Assembly: GCF_000337135.1 (NCBI RefSeq)
Contig: NZ_AOIN01000040.1
Span: 402-37,166 of the forward strand
Length of the DNA stretch: 36,765 bases
Direction: 5' to 3'
DNA from: Natrialba chahannaoensis JCM 10990
Lineage (GTDB): Archaea > Halobacteriota > Halobacteria > Halobacteriales > Natrialbaceae
Shown here: piece by piece, positions 7,366 to 14,771 of the stretch
How positions within the stretch are numbered: the first letter of the stretch is position 1
How the letters are laid out: every line of letters begins with the position of its first letter
Translations under genes and position numbers: made by a program
The notes under the pieces: model-generated
Told to the model about the DNA's origin: nothing
The model's database searches: none
Seen by the model: only the letters and a program-made list of their open reading frames with translations

Positions 7366-8475
7366 TCAATCAAGTGTTGCGTTGACAGCATCGAGGACGT
7401 ACTCTGCTTGCGTCCCAACATCCCATGCATCAGGTGGATACTCTGAATATCTGCATGCATTATTCATTGATACTAATTTTCCATCGAAGTCAACATATGG
7501 TGCACCAGAGTCACCCTTCTCTGCTTTATCTGACCCATATACAACTTGGTGATCGACATAGGATCCAGTGTAGGAAGTACTATTTGCGTAATTTTCTTTT
7601 ATTTTGGTCCGTGCACCAGCGACTAAACATTGTACACTATTCCTGATTGTGTAATCGCTCAAACCTTCCCACGTCCAATATCCTGTAATATTCGGAATCT
7701 CATCGACTGTTTCTCCGATATCCGCAGATGCCGAATCTGAATCTAGCTTTGCAGCCCAAATATCATCGTCAGTATCATCATCATCATATTCACCTATAGT
7801 TTTAGAACTTGAACATGTGTATGAAGGGTGATGGATATTATTTGCTGACTCATCCATTACATGCTCTGCGGTGATTATCTTCTTGTAGTCCTCATCTTTG
7901 TCTTTTGCAACTAAACATAATGTACCGAAGGAACTCATATCGCTTATTTGTGACCCGCCTTTTAACCCATCGAATTGTTCACAAATGCGTGCCTCATTTT
8001 TTGGATTGTCACAAGGTCCGTCATCTCCGTCATCAAATCCGCAGTATCCGACAGACTTTTCTTCATAAGAAACAGGCACGTTGTATATTTCATCTGGCAA
8101 TTTCTGTTGTTCTCGTGCGCTGTTTTCGTCCACCTGTAATTGAATACCGATGTCTTCTTCCTTCTCAGAATGTTGTACAAGGGTAATCTCATTAACATTG
8201 CTATGGTGTTCAAAGAAAGATTGCTGATCCAGGTCACAAAACACTTTTAGGCGTCTATACCTCTCTTGCGGAACCAATCGCACTTGTTCTGGCCTGCCTT
8301 GTTTATCACGTGTATACACAACTGGGACTCCATCGTGAGATTCACCAGTTACCGTTTCTATTGCAGACTTGAATCCTGTAATCCCTACTCCAGCTCCACC
8401 GAATGTTTTCAGCAATCGCCGCCTGGAGGTATCTAACTTGATCACGTCGCCCTTGTTGGATTTGTTATCGCTCAT
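7366..8475 (-). CDS. Tat-exported trypsin-like (S1-type) serine protease
   Basis: A 369-residue protein. The N-terminus has a Tat signal (TSRRRLLKTFGGAGVG) with a short hydrophobic stretch. A pro-like region follows (VPVVYTRDKQGRPEQVRLVP), a block I associate with haloarchaeal secreted proteases. The chymotrypsin-fold catalytic triad is visible: His in TAEHVMD, Asp in a DDDIWAAKLD block, Ser in GDSGAPYV. Several Cys residues could form disulfides. Tat export suits folding in high-salt cytoplasm. It is cotranscribed with the downstream PPC-type lipoprotein (10 bp gap). The gene has unusual AT-rich codons (many Asn, Lys, Ile, Ser) compared with flanking genes, a sign of recent transfer. Confidence 0.85.
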   Translation of the reverse strand: MSDNKSNKGDVIKLDTSRRRLLKTFGGAGVGITGFKSAIETVTGESHDGVPVVYTRDKQGRPEQVRLVPQERYRRLKVFCDLDQQSFFEHHSNVNEITLVQHSEKEEDIGIQLQVDENSAREQQKLPDEIYNVPVSYEEKSVGYCGFDDGDDGPCDNPKNEARICEQFDGLKGGSQISDMSSFGTLCLVAKDKDEDYKKIITAEHVMDESANNIHHPSYTCSSSKTIGEYDDDDTDDDIWAAKLDSDSASADIGETVDEIPNITGYWTWEGLSDYTIRNSVQCLVAGARTKIKENYANSTSYTGSYVDHQVVYGSDKAEKGDSGAPYVDFDGKLVSMNNACRYSEYPPDAWDVGTQAEYVLDAVNATLD

Positions 8476-8499
8476 GCATTTTAATAACCAATCCCTTAT

Positions 8500-8508
8500 T
8501 ATATATAA
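8500..8508 (-). promoter_or_regulatory. TATA box of the protease/lipoprotein unit
   Basis: TTATATATA on the minus strand lies 25-33 nt upstream of the ATG at 8475, inside a strongly AT-rich stretch (8476-8640). It would give a leaderless or nearly leaderless mRNA covering both genes. Confidence 0.6.
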
Positions 8509-8640
8509 TTTTTGTAGATATTATTAAATTTATAATATCCTATTCATATGTATGGGTTTCGGTGGTTTTAAAATAGAACAATAAAATTAGGAGAGAATTC
8601 AATTGATAGCAAGATTATAAACAAAACCATCTATTGAGAC

Positions 8641-8671
8641 GACGCCTGCGACGGCAGGCGTCTCGCTTTTT
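8641..8671 (+). terminator. Perfect 9-bp hairpin followed by a T-run, upstream of the YciF-like gene
   Basis: GACGCCTGC (8641-8649) pairs perfectly with GCAGGCGTC (8654-8662) around a GACG loop, followed by TCGCTTTTT. There is no + strand gene ending just upstream. The hairpin lies 34 nt ahead of the ATG at 8705 and directly after the AT-rich island. It may be the terminator of a gene removed when the island inserted, or a structured 5' leader if transcription starts from the A/T boxes near 8613. Confidence 0.5.
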
Positions 8672-8704
8672 CACACGCTTGGCGAAGCCGTTCGTGATCG
8701 TCTC

Positions 8705-9199
8705 ATGACCGTCGATACCATCCACGACCTGTTCGAGCACGGCCTCGAAGACATCTACCACGCAGAACACGAACTCCTCGATGCGCTCTCCGAACTGGAG
8801 TCGAATACGGAGCGCGAGGAGATTGCGGAGGCGTTCGCAGAGCACCGTGCGGAGACGGAAGAACAAATCGACCGTCTGGAGGAGGTCTTCGAGATGTTCG
8901 GCGAGCCACCCGAGAAAGAAGAGTGTGAGGGAATCAAGGGTCTGATCGAGGAGTACGAGGAGTTCGCCTCGATGGATCCCTCCCAGGAGGTGATGGACTT
9001 TCACAGCATGGCAGCCGCGGAGAAGACCGAACACTACGAAATCGCGGCCTACGGTAATCTGATCCCGCTCGCGGATCAGCTCGGAATGGACGACGCAGCA
9101 GATCTGCTAGAGGAGAATCTCCGTGAAGAACAGGCGGCGCTCGACGAGTTGAAGGAGCTGACGGAGTCGTACGAGATGGACGCCATTCCGGCGGAGTAA
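8705..9199 (+). CDS. YciE/YciF-like ferritin-fold protein (DUF892)
   Basis: A 164-residue all-helical acidic protein that matches the DUF892 (YciE/YciF) family in length and pattern: the opening DLFEHGLEDIYHAEHELLDAL, the middle HRAETEEQIDRLEEVFEMFG, and the end EKTEHYEIAAYGNLIPLADQ. Family members form four-helix bundles related to ferritin with a carboxylate/His metal site; the Glu and His residues of the EIY-AEH and EKTEHYE blocks fit that role. In bacteria relatives are induced by osmotic and other stress. It stands as a single gene. A 6-bp hairpin at 9214-9229 lies just behind its stop. Confidence 0.9.
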   Translation: MTVDTIHDLFEHGLEDIYHAEHELLDALSELESNTEREEIAEAFAEHRAETEEQIDRLEEVFEMFGEPPEKEECEGIKGLIEEYEEFASMDPSQEVMDFHSMAAAEKTEHYEIAAYGNLIPLADQLGMDDAADLLEENLREEQAALDELKELTESYEMDAIPAE

Positions 9200-9518
9200 T
9201 TCCCGAGGCTAACTCCGCTGACGAGCGGAAAGCGAGAATGAAGGCGGATTCGAAGACACTGACGAGAGCGCGTGAGATGGGCTAGGGTACCGTCTGAACG
9301 GGTCCCTTTGCCCACCTGACGTGTGGTTCTCTGTGACGTTTGTGTAGCGAGATTGGTAGCACTGGTGTACCGTCGACGACCCGAGTTAGCAGATTCGTCC
9401 TCGGACAACGGCATAGGTGTCTTGTACCGCAGAAATCAGTTGTTGCCGCTGTATGTCAGTTCCGCGCGCAATATACTTATACGATGATACAGTGCATTGA
9501 CACAGTGGGTGTTAGATA
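9200..9518. other. Intergenic region, 319 bp
   Basis: No protein-like frame. It contains a small hairpin (TCCGCT/AGCGGA, 9214-9229) just after the YciF-like gene and an A/T-rich box AATATACTTATA at 9469-9480. The box is the likely promoter of the transporter, giving a leader of roughly 10-20 nt. Confidence 0.5.
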
Positions 9519-10979
9519 ATGGCAGACGCACCAGCAAAAACTGCACGAGCGGAGTGGGGAACACGGTTTGGGTTCCTCATGGCGATGATCGGTGCCATGG
9601 TCGGTGCCGGGAACATCTGGCGATTCCCGTACGTAATGGGAGACAACGGCGGTGGCGCGTTCGTCCTCGCGTTTCTGGTCCTGTTGTTCCTGCTCGCAGT
9701 CCCTGGCCTGATGGCTGAGGTCGCGCTCGGTCGCTATACGAACAAAGGTGTCATCGGCGCGTTCCGGGACGTTCTCGGACCCGGCGGGATGGTCGGGCTC
9801 GGTGTCATCGTCCTCCTGGTGAACATCGCGCTGATGTCGTACTACTCGCCGCTGATCGGCTGGACGCTGTACTACGCCGTCCACTCGCTGCTGTTTACGT
9901 TCACGGCGAGCGGCTTCGAAGCCGGCGCGTTCATGGACACGTTCTTCGCGAACTCGGCACTGATGATCGGCCTCCACACGATCGTTATGGGGTCGATTGC
10001 GGCGATCCTCATCCTCGGCATCCGTCGTGGCGTCGAACGGCTCGTCGTCTACGCGGTGCCGGCGCTCGTCATCGCACTCGTCGTGATGACGATCCGTGGG
10101 CTCACGCTCCCCGGCGCAAGTGAGGGGATTACGTTCATGTTCAGCGTCGACTGGGGCGCACTCGCCGCCAGCGAGACCTGGATCGCCGCCCTCGGCCAGG
10201 CGTTGTTCTCGACCGGGCTCGGCTGGGGGATCGCCCTGACCGTCGGCAGTTACCTGCGTGAGTACGACGACGTACCGCTCGGCGGCGGCGTCTTCACGGC
10301 GCTCGGCGAGTCGAGCATCGGTATCCTCGCCGCGCTCGCGATCTTCCCGATCGTCTTCGCCGTCGGCGTCGAACCGGACGCCGGTGCCGGACTCGCGTTC
10401 GTCTCGCTCGTCCAGGTCTTCCCCGAAATTCCGCTCGGTGGACTGGTCGCGATCCTGTTCTTCGTCGGGTTCTTCCTCGCAACGTTCACGTCCGGGCTGC
10501 TGATCACCGAAGTCAGCGTGACGACCGTGAGCGAGGAGACCAGACTCGATCGCACACAGACGGTGCTCGCCGTCTGCGGTGGTATCTGGCTCCTTGGCAT
10601 TCCGAGCGCCTACTCCGCGGACATCCTCGACTTCCTCGACTTCGTCTTCGGAAACTGGGGGCTGCCGCTTGCAACGCTCGCGATCATCGGCGTCATCGGC
10701 TGGGTTCTCGGACCCAAACGACTCCGCATGCTTGCGGTCAACCGCAACGCCGGCATCTACGTCGGCAAGTGGTGGGACCCAGTCATCAAGTACGTCATCC
10801 CGGCTGTCATGCTGTTCATCATGGGCTACTTCGCCTGGGAGAACTTCCGTGAACCAGAGATGATCGCTGGAATGTTCGTGCTCGTCCTGTTCCCGATCAT
10901 CGGCTACGCCATCATGTCGGTCGTCGAGGGTCGTGGCGAGAAACCGGGTACCACAGAGGTCACCGGAGGTGATGACTGA
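9519..10979 (+). CDS. Sodium-dependent transporter, NSS (SNF) family
   Basis: A 486-residue integral membrane protein with 11-12 hydrophobic segments. The NSS signature of TM1 is clear: GTRFGFLMAMIGAMVGAGNI followed by WRFPYVMGDNGGGAF. This unwound TM1 region binds Na+ and the substrate carboxylate in LeuT-type carriers. TM6-TM8 contain VDWGALAASETWIAALGQAL and FSTGLGWG, also typical. The family takes up amino acids or related solutes with Na+. The exact substrate cannot be told from sequence. The stop TGA overlaps the ATG of the next small gene by one base, so the two are translationally coupled. Confidence 0.92.
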   Translation: MADAPAKTARAEWGTRFGFLMAMIGAMVGAGNIWRFPYVMGDNGGGAFVLAFLVLLFLLAVPGLMAEVALGRYTNKGVIGAFRDVLGPGGMVGLGVIVLLVNIALMSYYSPLIGWTLYYAVHSLLFTFTASGFEAGAFMDTFFANSALMIGLHTIVMGSIAAILILGIRRGVERLVVYAVPALVIALVVMTIRGLTLPGASEGITFMFSVDWGALAASETWIAALGQALFSTGLGWGIALTVGSYLREYDDVPLGGGVFTALGESSIGILAALAIFPIVFAVGVEPDAGAGLAFVSLVQVFPEIPLGGLVAILFFVGFFLATFTSGLLITEVSVTTVSEETRLDRTQTVLAVCGGIWLLGIPSAYSADILDFLDFVFGNWGLPLATLAIIGVIGWVLGPKRLRMLAVNRNAGIYVGKWWDPVIKYVIPAVMLFIMGYFAWENFREPEMIAGMFVLVLFPIIGYAIMSVVEGRGEKPGTTEVTGGDD

Positions 10980-11296
10980 TGCCACTTCCAGCCGAGGTAC
11001 TTGGCATGCTCGCGTTCACGTTGCTTGCCTTCTGGGGAATCGCCCTCTGGGCGCTGACTCGCACGCTCCGTCAGGAGAGTCGGAAGGTCGAAATCCTGAA
11101 ACATCAGGATCGGATGGACACCTACTCACCGAGGGCCCTCGCCGACCTCCGTGAGTGGATCGAAAACAATCCGGACGATCCGCTCGCCGACCGTGCGAGA
11201 GAACGGTACAACGAGTGCGTTGACGTCCTCACGCAGACCGACCGGCACTTCTACGACTGGTCGGACGCCGAAATCGAGCGGCTCGAACGACTCTAA
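10979..11296 (+). CDS. Small one-TM protein coupled to the NSS transporter
   Basis: A 105-residue protein. Residues about 5-27 form one membrane helix (LGMLAFTLLAFWGIALWALT). A charged cytoplasmic domain follows, with a TPR-like helical look (LADLREWIENNPDDPLADRA). The ATG shares its A with the transporter stop codon. In bacteria, NSS genes are often followed by a small one-TM protein (MetS-type beside MetP), and this could be an analogous accessory subunit, although the sequence is not obviously homologous. Function inferred from position only. Confidence 0.75.
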   Translation: MPLPAEVLGMLAFTLLAFWGIALWALTRTLRQESRKVEILKHQDRMDTYSPRALADLREWIENNPDDPLADRARERYNECVDVLTQTDRHFYDWSDAEIERLERL

Positions 11297-11336
11297 GTCA
11301 CGTCTTTCCCTCTTCGATCGGTTTCCAGACACACCG

Positions 11337-11344
11337 CTTTTATC
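11337..11344 (+). promoter_or_regulatory. A/T box for rimI
   Basis: CTTTTATC is centred 27 nt upstream of the GTG at 11367. It supports this GTG as the start of a leaderless transcript, rather than the open frame that extends back to 11151 inside the preceding gene. Confidence 0.6.
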
Positions 11345-11366
11345 ACTCGGCATAGTAGCACACTCT

Positions 11367-11855
11367 GTGACGGTACCGGTACCCGAAAGTCACGGCGACG
11401 GCGCTGACGACGACCTCGCTATTCGTCCAGCCGAGCAGGCAGACCTCCTCGCCGTCGTCCGAATCGAAAACGAGTCGTTCTCCCAGCCCTGGCCGTACGA
11501 CGCGTTCGACCGGTTCCTCGGCGAACCTGGTTTCCTCGTCGCCCTCGTCCACGACCAAATCGCCGGCTACGTCGTCGCTGATGTCTCCGCTTCGTTCGGC
11601 CGCCAACTCGGCCACATCAAAGATATCGCCGTTCACCCCGACCGACGCGGAATGGGCGTCGGCTCCGCGCTCCTCTCTCGGTCGATCGCCATCCTCGCAG
11701 CCCACGGTGCCGACTCGATCAAACTCGAGGTCCGCCGAACCAATGACGGGGCCAAACGACTCTACCGCCAATTTGGCTTCGAACCGATCCGACACGTCCC
11801 CGGCTACTACGGCAACGACGAGGACGCGATTATTATGGTCCGCCAACTCGAGTAA
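11367..11855 (+). CDS. rimI: RimI-like ribosomal protein/N-terminal acetyltransferase
   Basis: A 162-residue GNAT acetyltransferase, start GTG chosen from the A/T box 27 nt upstream. The acetyl-CoA loop is RRGMGVGSALL after the beta strand HIKDIAVHPD, and the C-terminal motif LEVRRTNDGAKRLYRQFGFE followed by GYYG is typical of RimI and archaeal Ard1-like enzymes. In archaea these acetylate N-termini of many proteins. The opening LAIRPAEQADLLAVVRIENE also fits. Monocistronic. Confidence 0.88.
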   Translation: MTVPVPESHGDGADDDLAIRPAEQADLLAVVRIENESFSQPWPYDAFDRFLGEPGFLVALVHDQIAGYVVADVSASFGRQLGHIKDIAVHPDRRGMGVGSALLSRSIAILAAHGADSIKLEVRRTNDGAKRLYRQFGFEPIRHVPGYYGNDEDAIIMVRQLE

Positions 11856-12005
11856 CCCGGTATCTGTTGTCCCGGATGTGTTCTCTTGCTCTCTCGCTCC
11901 CTTATCTGCTCATCCTCTCATCCTCTCATACTCGAGTACGAGGTGCATCCGCCAGTTACGGCTGGAGACGTGGCCGTTTTACTACGCGCGCTCCTAGTGG
12001 GTGGT

Positions 12006-12506
12006 ATGGGATACGCCTGCCCCGTCTGTGCGGCCGAACAGGCCGACGCGGAGCACCTCGCGAATCATCTCGCGATTACGGCCTCGCTCGGCCGTCAGGA
12101 ACACCAGGAGTGGCTCGCCGAGCACGCGCCAGAGTGGGAGGAGTGCTCACCGCCGGAACTTGGTGAGGTCGTTGCAGAGCACGCACCGGAGATCGAGACA
12201 CCGTCGTTCGAGGGTGGGTCGGGTGGGAATCGGGGTGGGGCTGGTCACGATCATAGCCACGGCCACGGTCACGGTCATGGTCATGGTCACGACCACACCC
12301 AGGGCCGCCCAACCGGCCTCGAAGCCGACCTGGCCCGTCAGAGCCGCCAGCGCGGCCGCGGCTCGATGACCGCCGAAACCGAACACGTCCTGCAGGAAGC
12401 CTCCGAACTGACGCGACAGATGGCCGAAAATGCATCAGATGAGGAGGAGGACTCGAGTACCAGCACAGAATCGGGTGCGGCCTCGGAATCGGAGACAGAC
12501 GAGTAG
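12006..12506 (+). CDS. DUF5810-like protein with N-terminal zinc-finger-like motif and His-rich linker
   Basis: A 166-residue protein starting MGYACPVCAAEQADAEHLAN. The CPVC pair with the following HLANH histidines looks like a small zinc finger (C2H2 type). A helical part follows to about residue 60. Then comes a low-complexity linker with a Gly/His repeat (HDHSHGHGHGHGHGHDH, from a GGTCAY hexanucleotide run at about 12250-12297), and a last acidic helix (TAETEHVLQEASELTRQMAE). I recall the family as DUF5810. It is followed by a DUF5809-like gene, as in other haloarchaea. An A/T box TTTTACT at 11977-11983 supports the start. The His run could bind Ni, Zn or Cu; unproven. Confidence 0.8.
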   Translation: MGYACPVCAAEQADAEHLANHLAITASLGRQEHQEWLAEHAPEWEECSPPELGEVVAEHAPEIETPSFEGGSGGNRGGAGHDHSHGHGHGHGHGHDHTQGRPTGLEADLARQSRQRGRGSMTAETEHVLQEASELTRQMAENASDEEEDSSTSTESGAASESETDE

Positions 12507-12593
12507 CTGACGAGTTTTAGGCCTCACTCCCAGTAGACAACTGCGTTGAGGAAACACGCAATTTGTAACTTGCTCCCGCCACCAGAAATGGGT

Positions 12594-13019
12594 ATGCACA
12601 CCGTTGGAACAGCGACGTTCTCGTCGATGGACGACGCGCGCGAACGCTATGCGGACGCCGGGCCGACGGCCCAGACGGTCGTCCGCGAGGTCGCCAAGGC
12701 AATGGCGTTCGACCGCGAGGAGTACGGCGAGCGCGTCACGAGCGACGTCGTCGAGACTGCACGCGACGTGCTGTTTGCGAGTTCGCTCGCGGTCACCGTC
12801 GGTACTCGTGAGGAGTTCGACGACTGGCGGGAGTCCTACGAAGGTGAGGTGTCCGTCATCGGTAATGAGAACGTTGACCGCGTCGTCTGGCATGCCGGGC
12901 CGGACGAGGAGGCGGTCGCCGCGACGTTCCAGAACGAGGAAGAAGCGGCGGTTTCGACGTTGCGCCGGCAGGCGTTCGGACGGCTCTACCGCGAATACGT
13001 CGAGCGCAGCGAGTCGTAA
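12594..13019 (+). CDS. DUF5809-like haloarchaeal protein
   Basis: A 141-residue acidic soluble protein with the pattern of the haloarchaeal DUF5809 family: MHTVGTATFSSMDDARERYA, then VVREVAKAMAFDREEYGERV, then VVETARDVLFASSLAVTVGT. The frame is open back to 12546; an ATG at 12588 and one at 12594 are both possible, and 12594 gives the family-like N-terminus. It sits 87 bp behind the DUF5810-like gene. No function is known. The C-terminus is a plain charged helix. Confidence 0.82.
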   Translation: MHTVGTATFSSMDDARERYADAGPTAQTVVREVAKAMAFDREEYGERVTSDVVETARDVLFASSLAVTVGTREEFDDWRESYEGEVSVIGNENVDRVVWHAGPDEEAVAATFQNEEEAAVSTLRRQAFGRLYREYVERSES

Positions 13020-13044
13020 GCACTGTTTTAGTTCTCGAACCAGC

Positions 13045-13098
13045 GTTCCTACAGCTACCCTCGTTCCTACAGCTACCCTCGTTCCTACAGATACGGCC
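13045..13098. repeat. Three tandem 18-bp units carrying the stop codon of the Nudix gene
   Basis: GTTCCTACAGCTACCCTC occurs twice (13045-13062, 13063-13080), and a third, decayed unit follows (13081-13098). The third unit contains the CTA that is the TAG stop of the minus-strand Nudix gene (13085-13087). Since 18 is a multiple of three, the same TAG recurs in frame in each unit, at 13067-13069 and 13049-13051. Confidence 0.8.
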
Positions 13099-13627
13099 GG
13101 AGCAACGCCCCATCGTGGAGATCTGTTGGAAGCGTTTCGAACCACGACGCGGCCGAGATTTCCGCTGGCGTTATCCCCAGGTTCTCGGCGTCGGCGAGTG
13201 GCCCGTCGGCACTGGCTGCAAAGACGACGTACGTTCCAGTGTACGTCTCGTCAGTCGACGCCGAGCGGTAGGTTTGCTCGAGCACAACCAGCGGCTCGTG
13301 AATCGTTGCATCCAGTCCGGTTTCCTCACGGACCTCGCGGCGCGTAGCGGCACGCACCGTTTCGCCGGATTCGACGGCACCACCGGGTAACACCCACCCG
13401 TCGGACCAGCAATTCGAAACGAGCGCGATTCTGCCGTCTCCATCGTACACTCGAGCGGCTCCCGTACAGGCCGTTCCGTTCACCGCCCAGTCGCGAAACG
13501 ACTGGAAGCGAGCCGCTGAGAGACGGATGGTCTGTTGCTCGCGCGGGACTCCATCGAATTCGTCGTCGAACATCTCACTCTCCACCATCTCCTGCCATGT
13601 CCGGCCCGAAAAAATGCGTTCCGGCAC
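13085..13627 (-). CDS. Nudix hydrolase
   Basis: A protein of up to 180 residues with the Nudix box GGAVESGETVRAATRREVRE then ETGLDA, matching GX5EX7REUXEEXGU. It hydrolyses a nucleoside diphosphate linked to some moiety; the substrate is not predictable. The core begins with CTGAARVYDGDGRIALVSN and ends ISAASWFETLPTDLHDG. The ATG at 13627 is used here; an internal ATG at 13591 (MVESEMFDDEFDG) is equally possible. It is divergent from another Nudix gene that starts at 13671, leaving only 43 bp between starts. The last codon and stop lie in a tandem repeat. Confidence 0.85.
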   Translation of the reverse strand: MPERIFSGRTWQEMVESEMFDDEFDGVPREQQTIRLSAARFQSFRDWAVNGTACTGAARVYDGDGRIALVSNCWSDGWVLPGGAVESGETVRAATRREVREETGLDATIHEPLVVLEQTYRSASTDETYTGTYVVFAASADGPLADAENLGITPAEISAASWFETLPTDLHDGALLRPYL

Positions 13628-13670
13628 GCAACCCGCACCTATTACGGCTCTGACCCGGTATACGCCACCA

Positions 13671-14306
13671 ATGACGATACCCGACGAGTGGACGCTTCTC
13701 GAGGAAGTGACCGAGTACGAAACACCGTGGTACGACGGTGGGTACGATCTGCTCGAACAACCCGACGGAAGCGACCAGCGCTACTTCTGGGCCGACCTCC
13801 CGCCAGCCGTCGTCATCGTCGCATGCGTCGATGGACGAGTACTCGAGTCGGCGTCCAGTGTTGAACTCGGGACCGGGGCCGAGTCCGAGTCAGTCGACAC
13901 CCAGCAGAACCGCGATCACATCCTCTTCGTCGAACAGTACCGCCCAGCAATCCGCGAAACGCACCTCGAGCTCCCGGCGGGAATCGTCGAGGACGGGGAG
14001 TCCTACACCGAGGCAGCGGCTCGGGAGTTGGAGGAAGAGACCGGCTTTCGACCGACGAGTACGGTACTCTTACAGGAGTATGCGGTCGCGACGGGAGTAC
14101 TCCGACACGATCGGGGAATCGTCTACGCAGACGGGCTGGTTCCTGGTGAACGTGAGTTAGATTCGAACGAGTTTCTCGAGGTGACGACCGTGCCGGTCGA
14201 CCACGCACTCAAGCGAGCACGCGAGCAGCCGGCGAACGACGCAACGCTGACAGCGCTTTTGCTCGCTCACGAGGACGGGGTGCTGTCTGACTCTGTTGTC
14301 GAGTAA
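13671..14306 (+). CDS. Nudix hydrolase, ADP-ribose pyrophosphatase-like
   Basis: A 211-residue protein. The Nudix box is AGIVEDGESYTEAAARELEE then ETGFRP, preceded by ILFVEQYRPAIRETHLELPA. The EQYR-x-LELPAG context is that of ADP-ribose/ADP-sugar pyrophosphatases, so ADP-ribose is the likeliest substrate. A helix-rich tail (VPVDHALKRAREQPANDATL) ends the protein. The ATG at 13671 has an A/T box CCTATTACG at 13638-13646, about 29 nt upstream, which supports it over the more upstream open frame from 13527. It is divergent from the other Nudix gene. Confidence 0.87.
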   Translation: MTIPDEWTLLEEVTEYETPWYDGGYDLLEQPDGSDQRYFWADLPPAVVIVACVDGRVLESASSVELGTGAESESVDTQQNRDHILFVEQYRPAIRETHLELPAGIVEDGESYTEAAARELEEETGFRPTSTVLLQEYAVATGVLRHDRGIVYADGLVPGERELDSNEFLEVTTVPVDHALKRAREQPANDATLTALLLAHEDGVLSDSVVE

Positions 14307-14357
14307 TATGGAAGTTGGACTGGGCAAGCGCAGCGACTAGTATGAGGTACGACCGCG

Positions 14358-14612
14358 TTACCGGCTTGCGCTGTGGCCCGCCGGTTCAGAATCCTGGCCG
14401 TGATCTTGCTCTCCGCCTGGTTCGTCGACAAACTCGTCGCGTTCGAACTGAACTGCAGCGATGACATGGCCGACGATTGCCGCGAGGATGATGAGCCCGC
14501 CCGCGACTGTTGTCATCGTCAGCCCGCCCATGAACAGCCCCGCGACGAGTACCATCGTACCGACGAGCTGGACGCCGAACAGCGCTTCATATGTTACCAA
14601 TTCACTTACCAT
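14358..14612 (-). CDS. Small two-TM membrane protein
   Basis: An 84-residue protein with two hydrophobic helices, about residues 12-31 (LFGVQLVGTMVLVAGLFMGG) and 33-55 (MTTVAGGLIILAAIVGHVIA). A charged, disordered C-terminal tail (EPGGEQDHGQDSEPAGHSAS) follows. No known domain. It is convergent to the Nudix gene that ends at 14306 and divergent from the rhodanese at 14772. Haloarchaea carry many such small membrane proteins of unknown role. Confidence 0.72.
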   Translation of the reverse strand: MVSELVTYEALFGVQLVGTMVLVAGLFMGGLTMTTVAGGLIILAAIVGHVIAAVQFERDEFVDEPGGEQDHGQDSEPAGHSASR

Positions 14613-14771
14613 GCGTATATCTACGCAATCGAGGATGATAACGCCTTGTTGCGGTCTCCCTGTCTGTCACTCGCGCTGGTCTGTTCGTAATGGGGAGACA
14701 GCCCACTACAATCTGTCCGGGTTGCGATCCGACCCATGCTCTTATTCTTCCGGCAGCCCAACGCGAGCGTA

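Noticed and set aside
9477-10985. A 502-residue open frame on the minus strand across the NSS transporter
   Set aside because: It is the antisense of a real GC-rich gene. Its composition (Asp, Glu, Arg, His repeats) mirrors the sense codons, and the sense frame has clear NSS motifs.
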